Source: JANNSX01 sp031403155 (GTDB lineage Bacteria > Pseudomonadota > Alphaproteobacteria > Rhizobiales > Hyphomicrobiaceae). Taken from it: a DNA stretch of 13,395 nucleotides. Location of the stretch: contig JANNSX010000370.1 in NCBI GenBank assembly GCA_031403155.1, positions 1-13,395 on the forward strand. Direction: 5' to 3'. This document shows, one piece after another, positions 1 to 5,887 of the stretch. The position numbers and the translations under genes are program-made. Positions within the stretch are counted from its first letter, which is position 1. Every line of letters begins with the position of its first letter. Under the pieces are notes generated by a model. It made no database searches. It was not told where the DNA came from and saw nothing but the letters and a program-made list of their open reading frames with translations.

Positions 1-1
1 G

Positions 2-532
2 CCGGAGGTCGAGCGGATGGCCAGAGCGGGTGATCCAACGCGCTTTCCACTGCCGCGGCCGATGCTCGGACGCCCCGAGCCGCATTTCTCCTTCGCCGGT
101 CTCAAAACGGCGGTACGCCAGCGCGCGGAAGCGGCGGCGCCTCTGTCGGACAAGGACGTCGCCGATCTGTGCGCGAGCTTCGAGGCGGCCGTCATGGAGA
201 GCGTCGTCGACCGCGTCGGGCGAGGCATGGCGATCTACGAGGACATGCTCGGCAACGACGCGCCGAAGGCCCTGGTGGTGGCCGGTGGCGTCGCGGCGAA
301 CAGGAAATTGTCGGCGGCGCTGACTGCGCTCGCAACCGGTCGCGGCTATCGCCTTTCGGTGCCGCCGATCACGCTCTGCACCGACAACGGCGCCATGATC
401 GCGTGGGCAGGCGCCGAGCGATTGGCGTTAGGCATGACCGACGGCTTCGATGCCCCGCCACGAGCCCGCTGGCCGCTCGATCCCAATGCGGTACCCGCGC
501 TCGGCGGCGGCCGGCATGGGGCGAAGGCGTGA
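2..532 (+). CDS. tsaD: tRNA N6-adenosine threonylcarbamoyltransferase TsaD, 3' part (5' end outside the window)
   Basis: TsaD is the catalytic subunit that transfers the threonylcarbamoyl group to A37 of ANN-decoding tRNAs (t6A modification) in the cytoplasm. The reading frame is open from base 2 and starts before the window, so only about the C-terminal half (about 176 codons) is visible. Seen in sequence: the FSFAGLKTAV segment, the glycine-rich VVAGGVAANRKL nucleotide-binding segment, and LCTDNGAMIAWAG near the end. The Asp of TDN in that last segment corresponds to the conserved C-terminal metal ligand of the family. The two metal-binding histidines of the N-terminal half lie outside the window. 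The TGA stop at 530-532 overlaps the GTG start of gpsA (GTGA), which suggests translational coupling. A tsaD-gpsA pair is common in alphaproteobacteria. The ATG at 17 is internal to the protein, not the gene start. Confidence 0.95.
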   Translation, partial: PEVERMARAGDPTRFPLPRPMLGRPEPHFSFAGLKTAVRQRAEAAAPLSDKDVADLCASFEAAVMESVVDRVGRGMAIYEDMLGNDAPKALVVAGGVAANRKLSAALTALATGRGYRLSVPPITLCTDNGAMIAWAGAERLALGMTDGFDAPPRARWPLDPNAVPALGGGRHGAKA

Positions 533-1524
533 GTGCGTACCGGACCATCGGTGTCGTAGGTGCCGGCGCCTGGGGCACGGCTCTGGCCATATCCATGCAC
601 CGCGCGGGTCTTGAGACGACGCTGTGGGCGCGCGATGCCGGCTTGACGGACGAGATCGCTCGCACACATCGCAATGAGCGCCGGCTGCCGGGCATACTCA
701 TCGACCCGGCGATACGAGCGACATCCGGCATCGCAGAGGTCGCTCGCCAGGACATCGTGCTCCTTGCTTCGCCCGCGCAATCGCTGCGCCCGGTTGCAAA
801 ACTGCTCGCGCCCTGTCTGGCGCGCGGAACTCCGGTCATCATCACGGCCAAGGGTCTCGAACAGGCGACGGGCAAGCGTATGAGCGAGGTGCTGGCCGAA
901 GAGCTACCCGGTGCCATCGCCGCCGTGCTCTCGGGGCCGAGCTTCGCCGCCGATGTCGCAGCCGGTTTGCCAACCGCTGTCACGCTCGCCGCACCCGATG
1001 GCATCGGCGCAAACCTGGCCGCAGCGATCGGCCATAAGCTGTTCCGGCCTTACTGGACGAGCGACCTCACCGGCGTCGAGATCGGCGGCTCGGTGAAGAA
1101 CGTCCTCGCCATCGCCGCAGGCATCATCAAGGGACGCGGCCTCGGTGCGAGCGCGCATGCAGCCCTCGTCACGCGGGGATTTGCCGAGCTCGCGCGCTTC
1201 GGACGAGCGTTCGGCGCGCGGCCGGAGACGCTCACCGGATTGTCGGGCCTGGGCGATTTGATCCTGACGGCGTCGAGCCCACAATCGCGCAACATGGCGT
1301 TGGGCTTGGCGCTCGGTCGCGGCGCATCGCTTGCCGAAGCCACCGCCACCGGTAAAGGCATCGCCGAGGGCGTATGGACAGCCGCCGCCGTAACGCGCGT
1401 ATCCAAGCAGCGTGGCATCGACATGCCGATTGCGACCGCCGTCGCCGAGATCGTCGACGGCACGCTGTCGGTCGATGCGGCTATCGAGGGCCTGCTCGCG
1501 CGCCCGTTCCGGGCCGAGGCATGA
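529..1524 (+). CDS. gpsA: Glycerol-3-phosphate dehydrogenase [NAD(P)+], GpsA
   Basis: GpsA reduces dihydroxyacetone phosphate to sn-glycerol 3-phosphate, the backbone precursor of phospholipids, in the cytoplasm. The 331-residue product has the normal family length. Seen in sequence: the N-terminal dinucleotide-binding motif GAGAWG (residues 11-16), ITAKGLE (105-111), LSGPSFA (134-140), the GGSVKNV segment with the probable catalytic Lys190, and LSGLGDLILT (238-247) followed by SRN. The start is GTG at 529, overlapping the tsaD stop. The frame stays open well upstream (to about 169), but that upstream part is the shadow of tsaD and homology begins just after the GTG. The stop is TGA at 1522-1524, and an ATG at 1521 overlaps it (ATGA) but opens only a very short frame. 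The gene is probably co-transcribed with tsaD. The call is firm. Confidence 0.96.
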   Translation: MSAYRTIGVVGAGAWGTALAISMHRAGLETTLWARDAGLTDEIARTHRNERRLPGILIDPAIRATSGIAEVARQDIVLLASPAQSLRPVAKLLAPCLARGTPVIITAKGLEQATGKRMSEVLAEELPGAIAAVLSGPSFAADVAAGLPTAVTLAAPDGIGANLAAAIGHKLFRPYWTSDLTGVEIGGSVKNVLAIAAGIIKGRGLGASAHAALVTRGFAELARFGRAFGARPETLTGLSGLGDLILTASSPQSRNMALGLALGRGASLAEATATGKGIAEGVWTAAAVTRVSKQRGIDMPIATAVAEIVDGTLSVDAAIEGLLARPFRAEA

Positions 1525-1605
1525 CATTGGCCGCACCGCGCACTTGCGCTGCGAGGCCGTGGACAGTGGTTTTAGGAAGTCGTTAGGTGGGGACATCCAA
1601 GCGAC

Positions 1606-1634
1606 TTGAATTATAACACTAAGTGCTATATATT
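1606..1634 (+). promoter_or_regulatory. Predicted promoter of the relE/higB-like toxin-antitoxin module
   Basis: A sigma70-like promoter can be read as TTGAAT (1606-1611), a 17-bp spacer, and TATATT (1629-1634). It lies 14 bp upstream of the toxin GTG at 1649. The spacer is almost entirely filled by the palindrome at 1612-1630, the usual arrangement for autorepression by a toxin-antitoxin complex. The call comes from hexamer similarity, spacing and context; no transcript data are available. Confidence 0.6.
1612..1630. promoter_or_regulatory. 19-bp palindromic operator candidate in the toxin-antitoxin promoter
   Basis: The sequence TATAACACTAAGTGCTATA is an inverted repeat with 9-bp arms (1612-1620 and 1622-1630), one mismatch and a single central base. 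It sits between the predicted -35 and -10 elements, so a bound XRE antitoxin dimer (product of 2022-2342) would block RNA polymerase. This fits known autoregulation of higBA/relBE-type modules. Its identity as the antitoxin site is inference. Confidence 0.6.
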
Positions 1635-1648
1635 GAAAAAGGCGGTTT

Positions 1649-2029
1649 GTGACCATCGATATCTACAAATCCAAGGGCTTTGCGAGATTCGCACGACGCG
1701 AACGAATTGGCGACGACTTGCTCTGCCAAGCCGTGGATCGTGCGGAGCGAGGACTGGTCGATGCCGATCTGGGTGGCGGTGTCGTCAAGCAGCGGGTTCC
1801 TCGGCCTGGGAAGGGCCGCTCAAACGGGTATCGGACGCTGATCCTTTATCGAACAATGCATAGAGCGATCTTCGTGGATGGGTTTGCAAAGAAAGACGCA
1901 GACAACATCGACGATGCCGATTTGGATCGACTGCGCGAGCTGGCTGAGAACTTCTTGGATTTTGACAATGCGGATATCGCAAAGCTTCTCGATGCCGGCG
2001 CCTGGATTGAGGTGATATGCAGTGGCTAA
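1649..2029 (+). CDS. RelE/HigB-like toxin of a type II toxin-antitoxin module
   Basis: This 126-residue protein resembles the RelE-fold toxins annotated as RelE/ParE family (PF06296-like), which are usually ribosome-dependent or free mRNA interferases. Seen in sequence: a short basic N-terminus (IYKSKGFARFARRERIGD), a helical segment (LLCQAVDRAERGLVDADLG), and the strand-rich core GGVVKQRVPRPGKGRSNGYRT followed by LILYRTMHRAIFVDGFAKKDADNI. That core is typical of this subfamily, including the R-GYR-YR and FVDGFAKK-like blocks. The start is GTG at 1649, preceded by AAGG six bases upstream. The stop at 2027-2029 overlaps the downstream antitoxin start by 8 bp. Toxin-first order followed by an XRE protein is as in higBA. 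The module sits between gpsA and the EVE gene and is less GC-rich than its neighbours, which suggests acquisition. The family call is good; the RNA target is unknown. Confidence 0.85.
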   Translation: MTIDIYKSKGFARFARRERIGDDLLCQAVDRAERGLVDADLGGGVVKQRVPRPGKGRSNGYRTLILYRTMHRAIFVDGFAKKDADNIDDADLDRLRELAENFLDFDNADIAKLLDAGAWIEVICSG

Positions 2030-2342
2030 GAAACCTTCAAGCAGACTGGCTCGCGTTGTTCATGAGGCGGCGCGCGACGCCCACAAAGCTGGAGTCATGG
2101 ACAAGGTGACCATGCGCAAGTTCGATGCGCTTTGCCTCGTCGAGGTGGATGAGTTGACACCGAAGCAGATCCAAGCGCTCCGGGGGCGCGAAAAGGTCAG
2201 TCAGGCCGTGCTTGCGCGGCATCTCAATGTGACGACCGGTCTTATCAGCCAATGGGAGCGTGGCGAGCGCCGTCCAAGCGGTCCAGCAATGACTTTGCTG
2301 GCGCTGATAAAGCGCAAGGGGCTCGAGATCCTGACACAATGA
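2022..2342 (+). CDS. XRE-family antitoxin / transcriptional repressor paired with the RelE/HigB-like toxin
   Basis: The 106-residue protein has a lambda-repressor-like helix-turn-helix at about residues 58-85 (KVSQAVLARHLNVTTGLISQ, then WERGERRPSGPA). The segment DELTPKQIQALRGRE just before it is typical of YiaG/HigA-like antitoxins in this toxin-first arrangement. The start is GTG at 2022, inside the last codons of the toxin gene, so translation is probably coupled. The stop is TGA at 2340-2342. It should neutralise the toxin encoded at 1649-2029 and repress the module through the palindrome at 1612-1630. Partner and site are inferred from adjacency and family behaviour. The next gene (EVE) starts only 10 bp downstream, so the module may also drive transcription of EVE and its methyltransferase neighbour. 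Confidence 0.85.
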   Translation: MAKKPSSRLARVVHEAARDAHKAGVMDKVTMRKFDALCLVEVDELTPKQIQALRGREKVSQAVLARHLNVTTGLISQWERGERRPSGPAMTLLALIKRKGLEILTQ

Positions 2343-2352
2343 GCTTGCCGAC

Positions 2353-2817
2353 ATGACCAAATCCCCCGTCCCCCTCCCAATCTCGACCGGATACTGGCTG
2401 CTCAAATCGGAACCCGACGTGTTCTCCTATGACGCCCTCGCGAAGCTCGGCCGGAAGGGCCACTACTGGGACGGCGTCCGCAATTATCAGGCGCGCAACA
2501 ACATGCGGGCCATGAAGCTCGGCGACAAAGGCTTCTTCTATCATTCGAACGAGGGGAAAGATGTCGTCGGCATCCTCGAGGTGATCAAGCTCGCCCATCC
2601 CGATCCGACCGACGACACCGGCACCTGGGAATGCGTCGACGTGCGCGCCGTTGAGCGCCTGCCGAAGCCCGTCACCATCGACGACGTAAAGGCGAACCCG
2701 AAACTCGCCAAGATGGTGCTCGTCAACAACTCACGCCTCTCCGTGCAGCCGGTGCAGCCGGAAGAATGGGCGGAGGTCTGCCGCATGGGCGGGCTCGACC
2801 CGGCGAAGCGCAAGTGA
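2353..2817 (+). CDS. EVE domain protein (PUA-like, thymocyte nuclear protein 1 type)
   Basis: This 154-residue protein is a stand-alone EVE domain. The fold is related to PUA and YTH domains, and members are thought or shown to bind modified bases in DNA or RNA. Seen in sequence: YWLLKSEPDVFSYDAL (14-29), WDGVRNYQARNNMR (39-52), GFFYHSNEGKDVVGI (60-74) and the C-terminal NNSRLSVQPV (125-134). These are the signature blocks of the family in order, and the length is normal. The start is ATG at 2353; the ribosome binding site is weak. The stop overlaps the GTG start of the methyltransferase (GTGA), so the two are probably co-translated. The ligand of bacterial stand-alone EVE proteins is mostly unknown. 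The family call is firm, the cellular role is not. Confidence 0.93.
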   Translation: MTKSPVPLPISTGYWLLKSEPDVFSYDALAKLGRKGHYWDGVRNYQARNNMRAMKLGDKGFFYHSNEGKDVVGILEVIKLAHPDPTDDTGTWECVDVRAVERLPKPVTIDDVKANPKLAKMVLVNNSRLSVQPVQPEEWAEVCRMGGLDPAKRK

Positions 2818-3485
2818 CGGCAGACAAGGCGATCCAAGATCGCACCGCCTTCATCCGCGCCAACACACGCCTCCTCTCCCCGCCCCTCGTCCCCGAAGTG
2901 CAACTCCGCCTCGCCGAGGAAAGCCTGCCGATCTGGCAGAAGACGGAGGAGCAGCTCGGCGAGGAGGGGTTGCCGCCACCATTCTGGGCATTCGCCTGGG
3001 CGGGCGGACAGGCGCTCGCGCGTTTTGTGCTCGACAATCCGCAAACCGTTGCGAGCAAACGCGTCATCGATCTTGCGGCGGGCTCGGGGCTCGTCGCCGT
3101 CGCCGCGATGAAGGCGGGCGCTGCCTCAGTCGTCGCCGCCGAAATCGACGCCTTCGCCGTTGCGGCAATCGCCCTCAACGCCGAGATCAACGGCGTGGCG
3201 GTCGAGGCGGTCGAGCGTGATCTGCTCGGCTCAGGCGTTCCCGAGGCCCAAGTCATCCTCGTCGGCGACCTCTTCTATGAGAAGCCGCTGGCCGAGAGGA
3301 CGCTCACCTGGCTCCGCCAATGCCAGGCCGCCGGCCTCGATGTCCTCATCGGCGACCCCGGCCGCAGCTACCTGCCGAAGGACGCGCTGACCGCCGTCGC
3401 CCACTACGACGTCCCCGTCACCCGGGAGCTCGAGGACGCCGAAATCAAGCGCACGGCCGTCTGGCGGCTCACTGCGAAGTCATGA
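2814..3485 (+). CDS. Class I SAM-dependent methyltransferase, ETF-beta lysine methyltransferase (METTL20)-like
   Basis: This 223-residue seven-beta-strand methyltransferase has FWAFAWAGGQALAR (57-70), motif I VIDLAAGSGL (84-93), the acidic post-I residue in AAEID (Glu110 region) and a post-II GDLFY (151-155). The D-x-F-Y block is the substrate-side motif of the protein-lysine methyltransferase group that includes METTL20/ETFBKMT. From recall of the literature, METTL20 methylates electron transfer flavoprotein beta and a bacterial relative acts on ETF-beta and ribosomal protein L7/L12; this should be checked. Automated pipelines often call such proteins ribosomal L11 or nicotinamide N-methyltransferase. 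I chose GTG at 2814, overlapping the EVE stop, because similarity begins around TADKAIQDRTAFIRANT. The in-frame ATG at 2766 lies inside the EVE gene. Cytoplasmic; no signal or membrane segment. Confidence 0.85.
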   Translation: MTADKAIQDRTAFIRANTRLLSPPLVPEVQLRLAEESLPIWQKTEEQLGEEGLPPPFWAFAWAGGQALARFVLDNPQTVASKRVIDLAAGSGLVAVAAMKAGAASVVAAEIDAFAVAAIALNAEINGVAVEAVERDLLGSGVPEAQVILVGDLFYEKPLAERTLTWLRQCQAAGLDVLIGDPGRSYLPKDALTAVAHYDVPVTRELEDAEIKRTAVWRLTAKS

Positions 3486-3497
3486 GGCGTAATCTGT

Positions 3498-3580
3498 AGT
3501 ATACTTTCTCATGATTTTCCGCATTTTTGTATACTGTGATATATGTCTTCCGTTCGCTAACGATGAGAAATATATGTCTT
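3498..3580. repeat. Tandem GTATACT and ATATATGTCTT repeats upstream of hipBA
   Basis: This AT-rich stretch between the methyltransferase and hipB carries several short repeats. AGTATACT (3498-3505) is a perfect 8-bp palindrome. TTTGTATACT (3526-3535) is identical to the left part of the operator at 3609-3618. The 11-mer ATATATGTCTT occurs twice, at 3539-3549 and 3570-3580, 31 bp apart. The heptamer GTATACT thus appears three times (3499, 3529, 3612). Multiple upstream operators are known for the E. coli hipBA promoter, so these are candidate auxiliary HipB sites. This is inference from repetition and position. No gene is seen in 3486-3629. Confidence 0.45.
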
Positions 3581-3594
3581 GATATGCAAATCGG

Positions 3595-3623
3595 TTGACA
3601 CGGCACAATTTGTATACTAACAT
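3595..3623 (+). promoter_or_regulatory. Predicted promoter of hipBA
   Basis: A perfect -35 consensus TTGACA (3595-3600) is followed after 17 bp by TAACAT (3618-3623), a 4-of-6 match to the -10 consensus. The predicted transcription start falls near 3629-3631, at the hipB start codon itself. The -10 lies inside the inverted repeat 3609-3630, so bound HipB would block initiation. A shifted -10 such as TATACT at 3613 gives a spacer of only 12 bp and is less likely. Confidence 0.55.
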
Positions 3624-3630
3624 ATACAAA
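3609..3630. promoter_or_regulatory. Inverted-repeat operator candidate overlapping the hipB start codon
   Basis: Two perfect 8-bp arms, TTTGTATA (3609-3616) and TATACAAA (3623-3630), flank a 6-bp spacer (CTAACA). The right arm ends on the A of the hipB ATG. The arm layout resembles the inverted repeats bound by HipB dimers in other species, although the sequence differs from the E. coli TATCC-N8-GGATA type. Binding by the adjacent XRE protein is inference. Confidence 0.6.
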
Positions 3631-3896
3631 TGAACGATCTCGATCACATCGCTCAGTTGATCGCAGTGCACCGAAAACGCAGCCGGCTGACGCAACACGA
3701 GCTGGCGAGCCGCGCAGGCGTGAGCAGGCTGCTCATCGCAAAGCTCGAAACGGGGCGATATCCGGAGATCGGCTTCACTAGGCTCCTCCGCATCCTTCAT
3801 GTTTTGGGTCTGGACTTGCGCATCACTGCACTCAACCTCAGCCGCCCTACGCTCGAGGATCTGCAGGCGGAAAACTTGAACGGTGAGGTCTCTTGA
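3630..3896 (+). CDS. hipB: HipB-like XRE-family antitoxin/repressor
   Basis: The 88-residue protein is a single helix-turn-helix domain: IAQLIAVHRKRSRLTQHELA, then SRAGVSRLLIAKLETGRYPE (roughly residues 7-46), followed by a hydrophobic helix (FTRLLRILHVLGLDLRI) and a short polar tail. This matches HipB-type antitoxins that repress their own operon and hold the HipA kinase in a complex. The ATG at 3630 has no recognisable Shine-Dalgarno sequence; the bases before it belong to the operator, so the mRNA may be leaderless. The stop TGA (3894-3896) overlaps the TTG start of hipA. The base composition of the gene start and upstream region is much more AT-rich than the chromosomal genes around it, which fits horizontal acquisition. 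Confidence 0.85.
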   Translation: MNDLDHIAQLIAVHRKRSRLTQHELASRAGVSRLLIAKLETGRYPEIGFTRLLRILHVLGLDLRITALNLSRPTLEDLQAENLNGEVS

Positions 3897-5122
3897 TCCG
3901 AGTCTGGTCAGACGGAGCACAAGCCGGAGTCCTGGACCGCCTCGGTTCCAGAGGCTCGACATTCGCCTATGACCCCGAGGCGCCCGGTGGCCGTGCCGTA
4001 TCAATCACGATGCCCGTTCGCGTCCAATCCTGGGATTCCAAGTTCGGCTTGCTGCCGATATTCGAGATGAACCTCCCAGAAGGAGCGCTGCGCGAACGCC
4101 TGACGAGACGCTTCGCCAAGGCGACAGGCACCTTCGATGACTTCGACTTGCTCGGCATCGTTGGGCGAACGCAGATCGGCCGAATCCGCTACACGGCCAT
4201 GGACGCCGATCTACACGAGAGTGTCCCCTTTCAATCCATCGACGAGATACTCCGAGCGCGGCGCGATGGCGAGCTGTTCAACTATCTTCTCGAACAGTTT
4301 GCGACCCACTCTGGACTATCCGGAGTCCAGCCCAAGGTCATGATCCGCGCAACAGATGGGAAGATTTCCGACCCTAAAGTACGAAAGTCCCCCAGCGTTC
4401 ACAGCGCGACACACATCGTGAAGTTTTGGGAGGAAGACGAATTTCCCGAGTTGGCCGCAAACGAATTCTTTTGCCTGACGGCAGCACGGCGCGCCGGCCT
4501 CCCGGTTCCTGCTTTTGAACTCTCCGACGACGGCGGAGCTCTCATCGTCGAACGGTTCGATCTAACCGGCGCGACATACTTGGGATTTGAGGACTTCTGC
4601 GCATTGAACGCCCTTGGCACCACCGATAAATACAGAGGCGGCTACGAGGCGCGGGTATTCAAGCGCGTGAAGGATTTCACCTCACCTGCCGATCAGCTAC
4701 AGGTGCTGGAGGCCCTGTTCCGCCTGTTCGTCCTCAACTGTGCCGTCAGGAACGGCGATGCCCACCTCAAGAATTTTGGCTTGACATATGAGCATGTCGA
4801 CGGCCCGGCGCGATTGGCACCGGCCTACGACATCGTGACCACGTCGGCCTATATCCCCAATGATCCGATGGCTCTGACGATCGACGGCTCAACGCGATGG
4901 CCCGATCGTAAAACTCTCCTGCGCCTCGCACGGATGAGATGCGGGCTCAGTCCAAAGCGCGCCGTTGAGATCATCGAGGCTACCGCAGATGCCGTGACCA
5001 CTGTGGCCCCGCGGATCAAGCGCCACTTTGCAGGTACGAAGACAGAAATCGGATCGCGAATGCAGGCGGCCTGGGCTATCGGTTTGCGCGACAGTCTTGG
5101 TGTGATCAAAGGCGCTTCTTGA
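3893..5122 (+). CDS. hipA: HipA-family serine/threonine kinase toxin
   Basis: HipA kinases inhibit growth by phosphorylating a translation factor; E. coli HipA targets glutamyl-tRNA synthetase. The 409-residue product has the family layout: an N-terminal HipA domain (about 1-105, with MPVRVQSWDSKFGLLPIFEMNLPEG-type sequence), a glycine-rich loop GLSGVQPKVM (141-150), THIVKF with the likely ATP-binding Lys177, the HipA C-terminal kinase domain with RNGDAHLKNF (286-295; Asp289 and Asn294 as probable catalytic residues), and AYDIV (311-315; metal-binding Asp313). The active-site set looks complete. The start is TTG at 3893, overlapping the hipB stop, with GAGG four bases upstream; starting there gives the usual N-terminus. 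The residue three before the GVQPK glycine is Gly rather than the usual autophosphorylated Ser, while Ser143 is present directly before it. The substrate is unknown. Downstream, 5123-5308 shows no gene. Confidence 0.9.
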   Translation: MIRVWSDGAQAGVLDRLGSRGSTFAYDPEAPGGRAVSITMPVRVQSWDSKFGLLPIFEMNLPEGALRERLTRRFAKATGTFDDFDLLGIVGRTQIGRIRYTAMDADLHESVPFQSIDEILRARRDGELFNYLLEQFATHSGLSGVQPKVMIRATDGKISDPKVRKSPSVHSATHIVKFWEEDEFPELAANEFFCLTAARRAGLPVPAFELSDDGGALIVERFDLTGATYLGFEDFCALNALGTTDKYRGGYEARVFKRVKDFTSPADQLQVLEALFRLFVLNCAVRNGDAHLKNFGLTYEHVDGPARLAPAYDIVTTSAYIPNDPMALTIDGSTRWPDRKTLLRLARMRCGLSPKRAVEIIEATADAVTTVAPRIKRHFAGTKTEIGSRMQAAWAIGLRDSLGVIKGAS

Positions 5123-5308
5123 TTCAGCCGGTCACCACGACATTGAACAACGGCCTTGGATTTGCGAACGACGACAAACCCTTAGGCTCCCATCACGCGG
5201 CAATTCGCCTGGGGACGCGTGGCCCAACTGCAACGCCTGCCAGCCCGGGCACCGTGTAGAAGTCCGCCAGTGCAGACCTTTCGAACCGGCAGCCGCCAGG
5301 GGGATCTC

Positions 5309-5830
5309 ATGGAATTCATCAAGAACCGCATCCTCGGCATCATCGAGCGGCTGCCCGATTTCGACAGCGACGCGGTGCTCTATGCCTTCATCGCCGGCCT
5401 CATTACCGGCTGGGTCTGGTATGCGATCGCCGGCCAGGTCTGGAAGGCATCGATCGCCTCGGCAACCGGCATCAACTCGCCGCGCCGCTACATCTTCTCG
5501 GCCATCGCTCAGATCATCATGACCATCATGCTGGCGATCACCATCCGCCGCTTGGGCGAGACGACGATCGGCGGCGCCCTCGAGACCGCCTTCGTCATCT
5601 GGCTCGGCTTCGTCATGACGACGATCCTCGTCAACTACTCGAACCTGGGTGCCAAGCTGACGCTCACCCTCATCGACGGCGTGCATTGGCTGCTGGTGCT
5701 GCTCGTCATGGCAGCCGTGATCGGCGCTGTGAGCGACGTGCCGTCGCCGCCTGCTGCAACGACGGCACCGGCCGCGACCGACAGCGGTACAGGCACCGGC
5801 TCGAGCACAACGACCGGCACCGGCGGGTAG
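5309..5830 (+). CDS. DUF1761-like small integral membrane protein with Ser/Thr/Gly-rich tail
   Basis: The 173-residue protein has four likely membrane segments (about 24-45, 62-80, 88-110 and 121-141). The WLGFVMTTILVN (98-109) and LIDGVHWLLVLLVM (121-134) blocks match the DUF1761 family and the next gene. The function of the family is unknown. The start is ATG at 5309, preceded by AGGGGG about 5-6 bases upstream; the in-frame GTG at 5219 is rejected because the added residues are charged/Pro-rich and lack a ribosome binding site. After the last membrane helix comes an unusual low-complexity tail (about 143-173) of Ser, Thr, Ala, Pro and Gly that the neighbour lacks. A 57-bp gap separates it from the paralogue downstream, so the two may form an operon. 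Confidence 0.75.
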   Translation: MEFIKNRILGIIERLPDFDSDAVLYAFIAGLITGWVWYAIAGQVWKASIASATGINSPRRYIFSAIAQIIMTIMLAITIRRLGETTIGGALETAFVIWLGFVMTTILVNYSNLGAKLTLTLIDGVHWLLVLLVMAAVIGAVSDVPSPPAATTAPAATDSGTGTGSSTTTGTGG

Positions 5831-5887
5831 AACGAAAAGCCATTCGGGGATAGGTTTAGCGCCTCACGGGTCAAGTGGAGGCACGCC

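Noticed and set aside
169..528. Upstream in-frame extension of gpsA
   Set aside because: This part overlaps tsaD in another frame and encodes an Arg-rich shadow; GpsA similarity starts right after the GTG at 529.
904..1656. 250-codon minus-strand open frame opposite gpsA
   Set aside because: It is antisense to gpsA, has no domain and a biased composition, and it runs over the toxin-antitoxin promoter.
5123..5308. Gap between hipA and the first DUF1761 gene
   Set aside because: I looked for a terminator, a small gene and repeats. No stem with a T-run and no gene with a ribosome binding site was seen.
5132..5686. 184-codon minus-strand frame opposite the first DUF1761 gene
   Set aside because: It is the complement of a membrane-protein gene with a good ribosome binding site; its Asp/Glu/Arg/His-rich product is typical of an antisense shadow.
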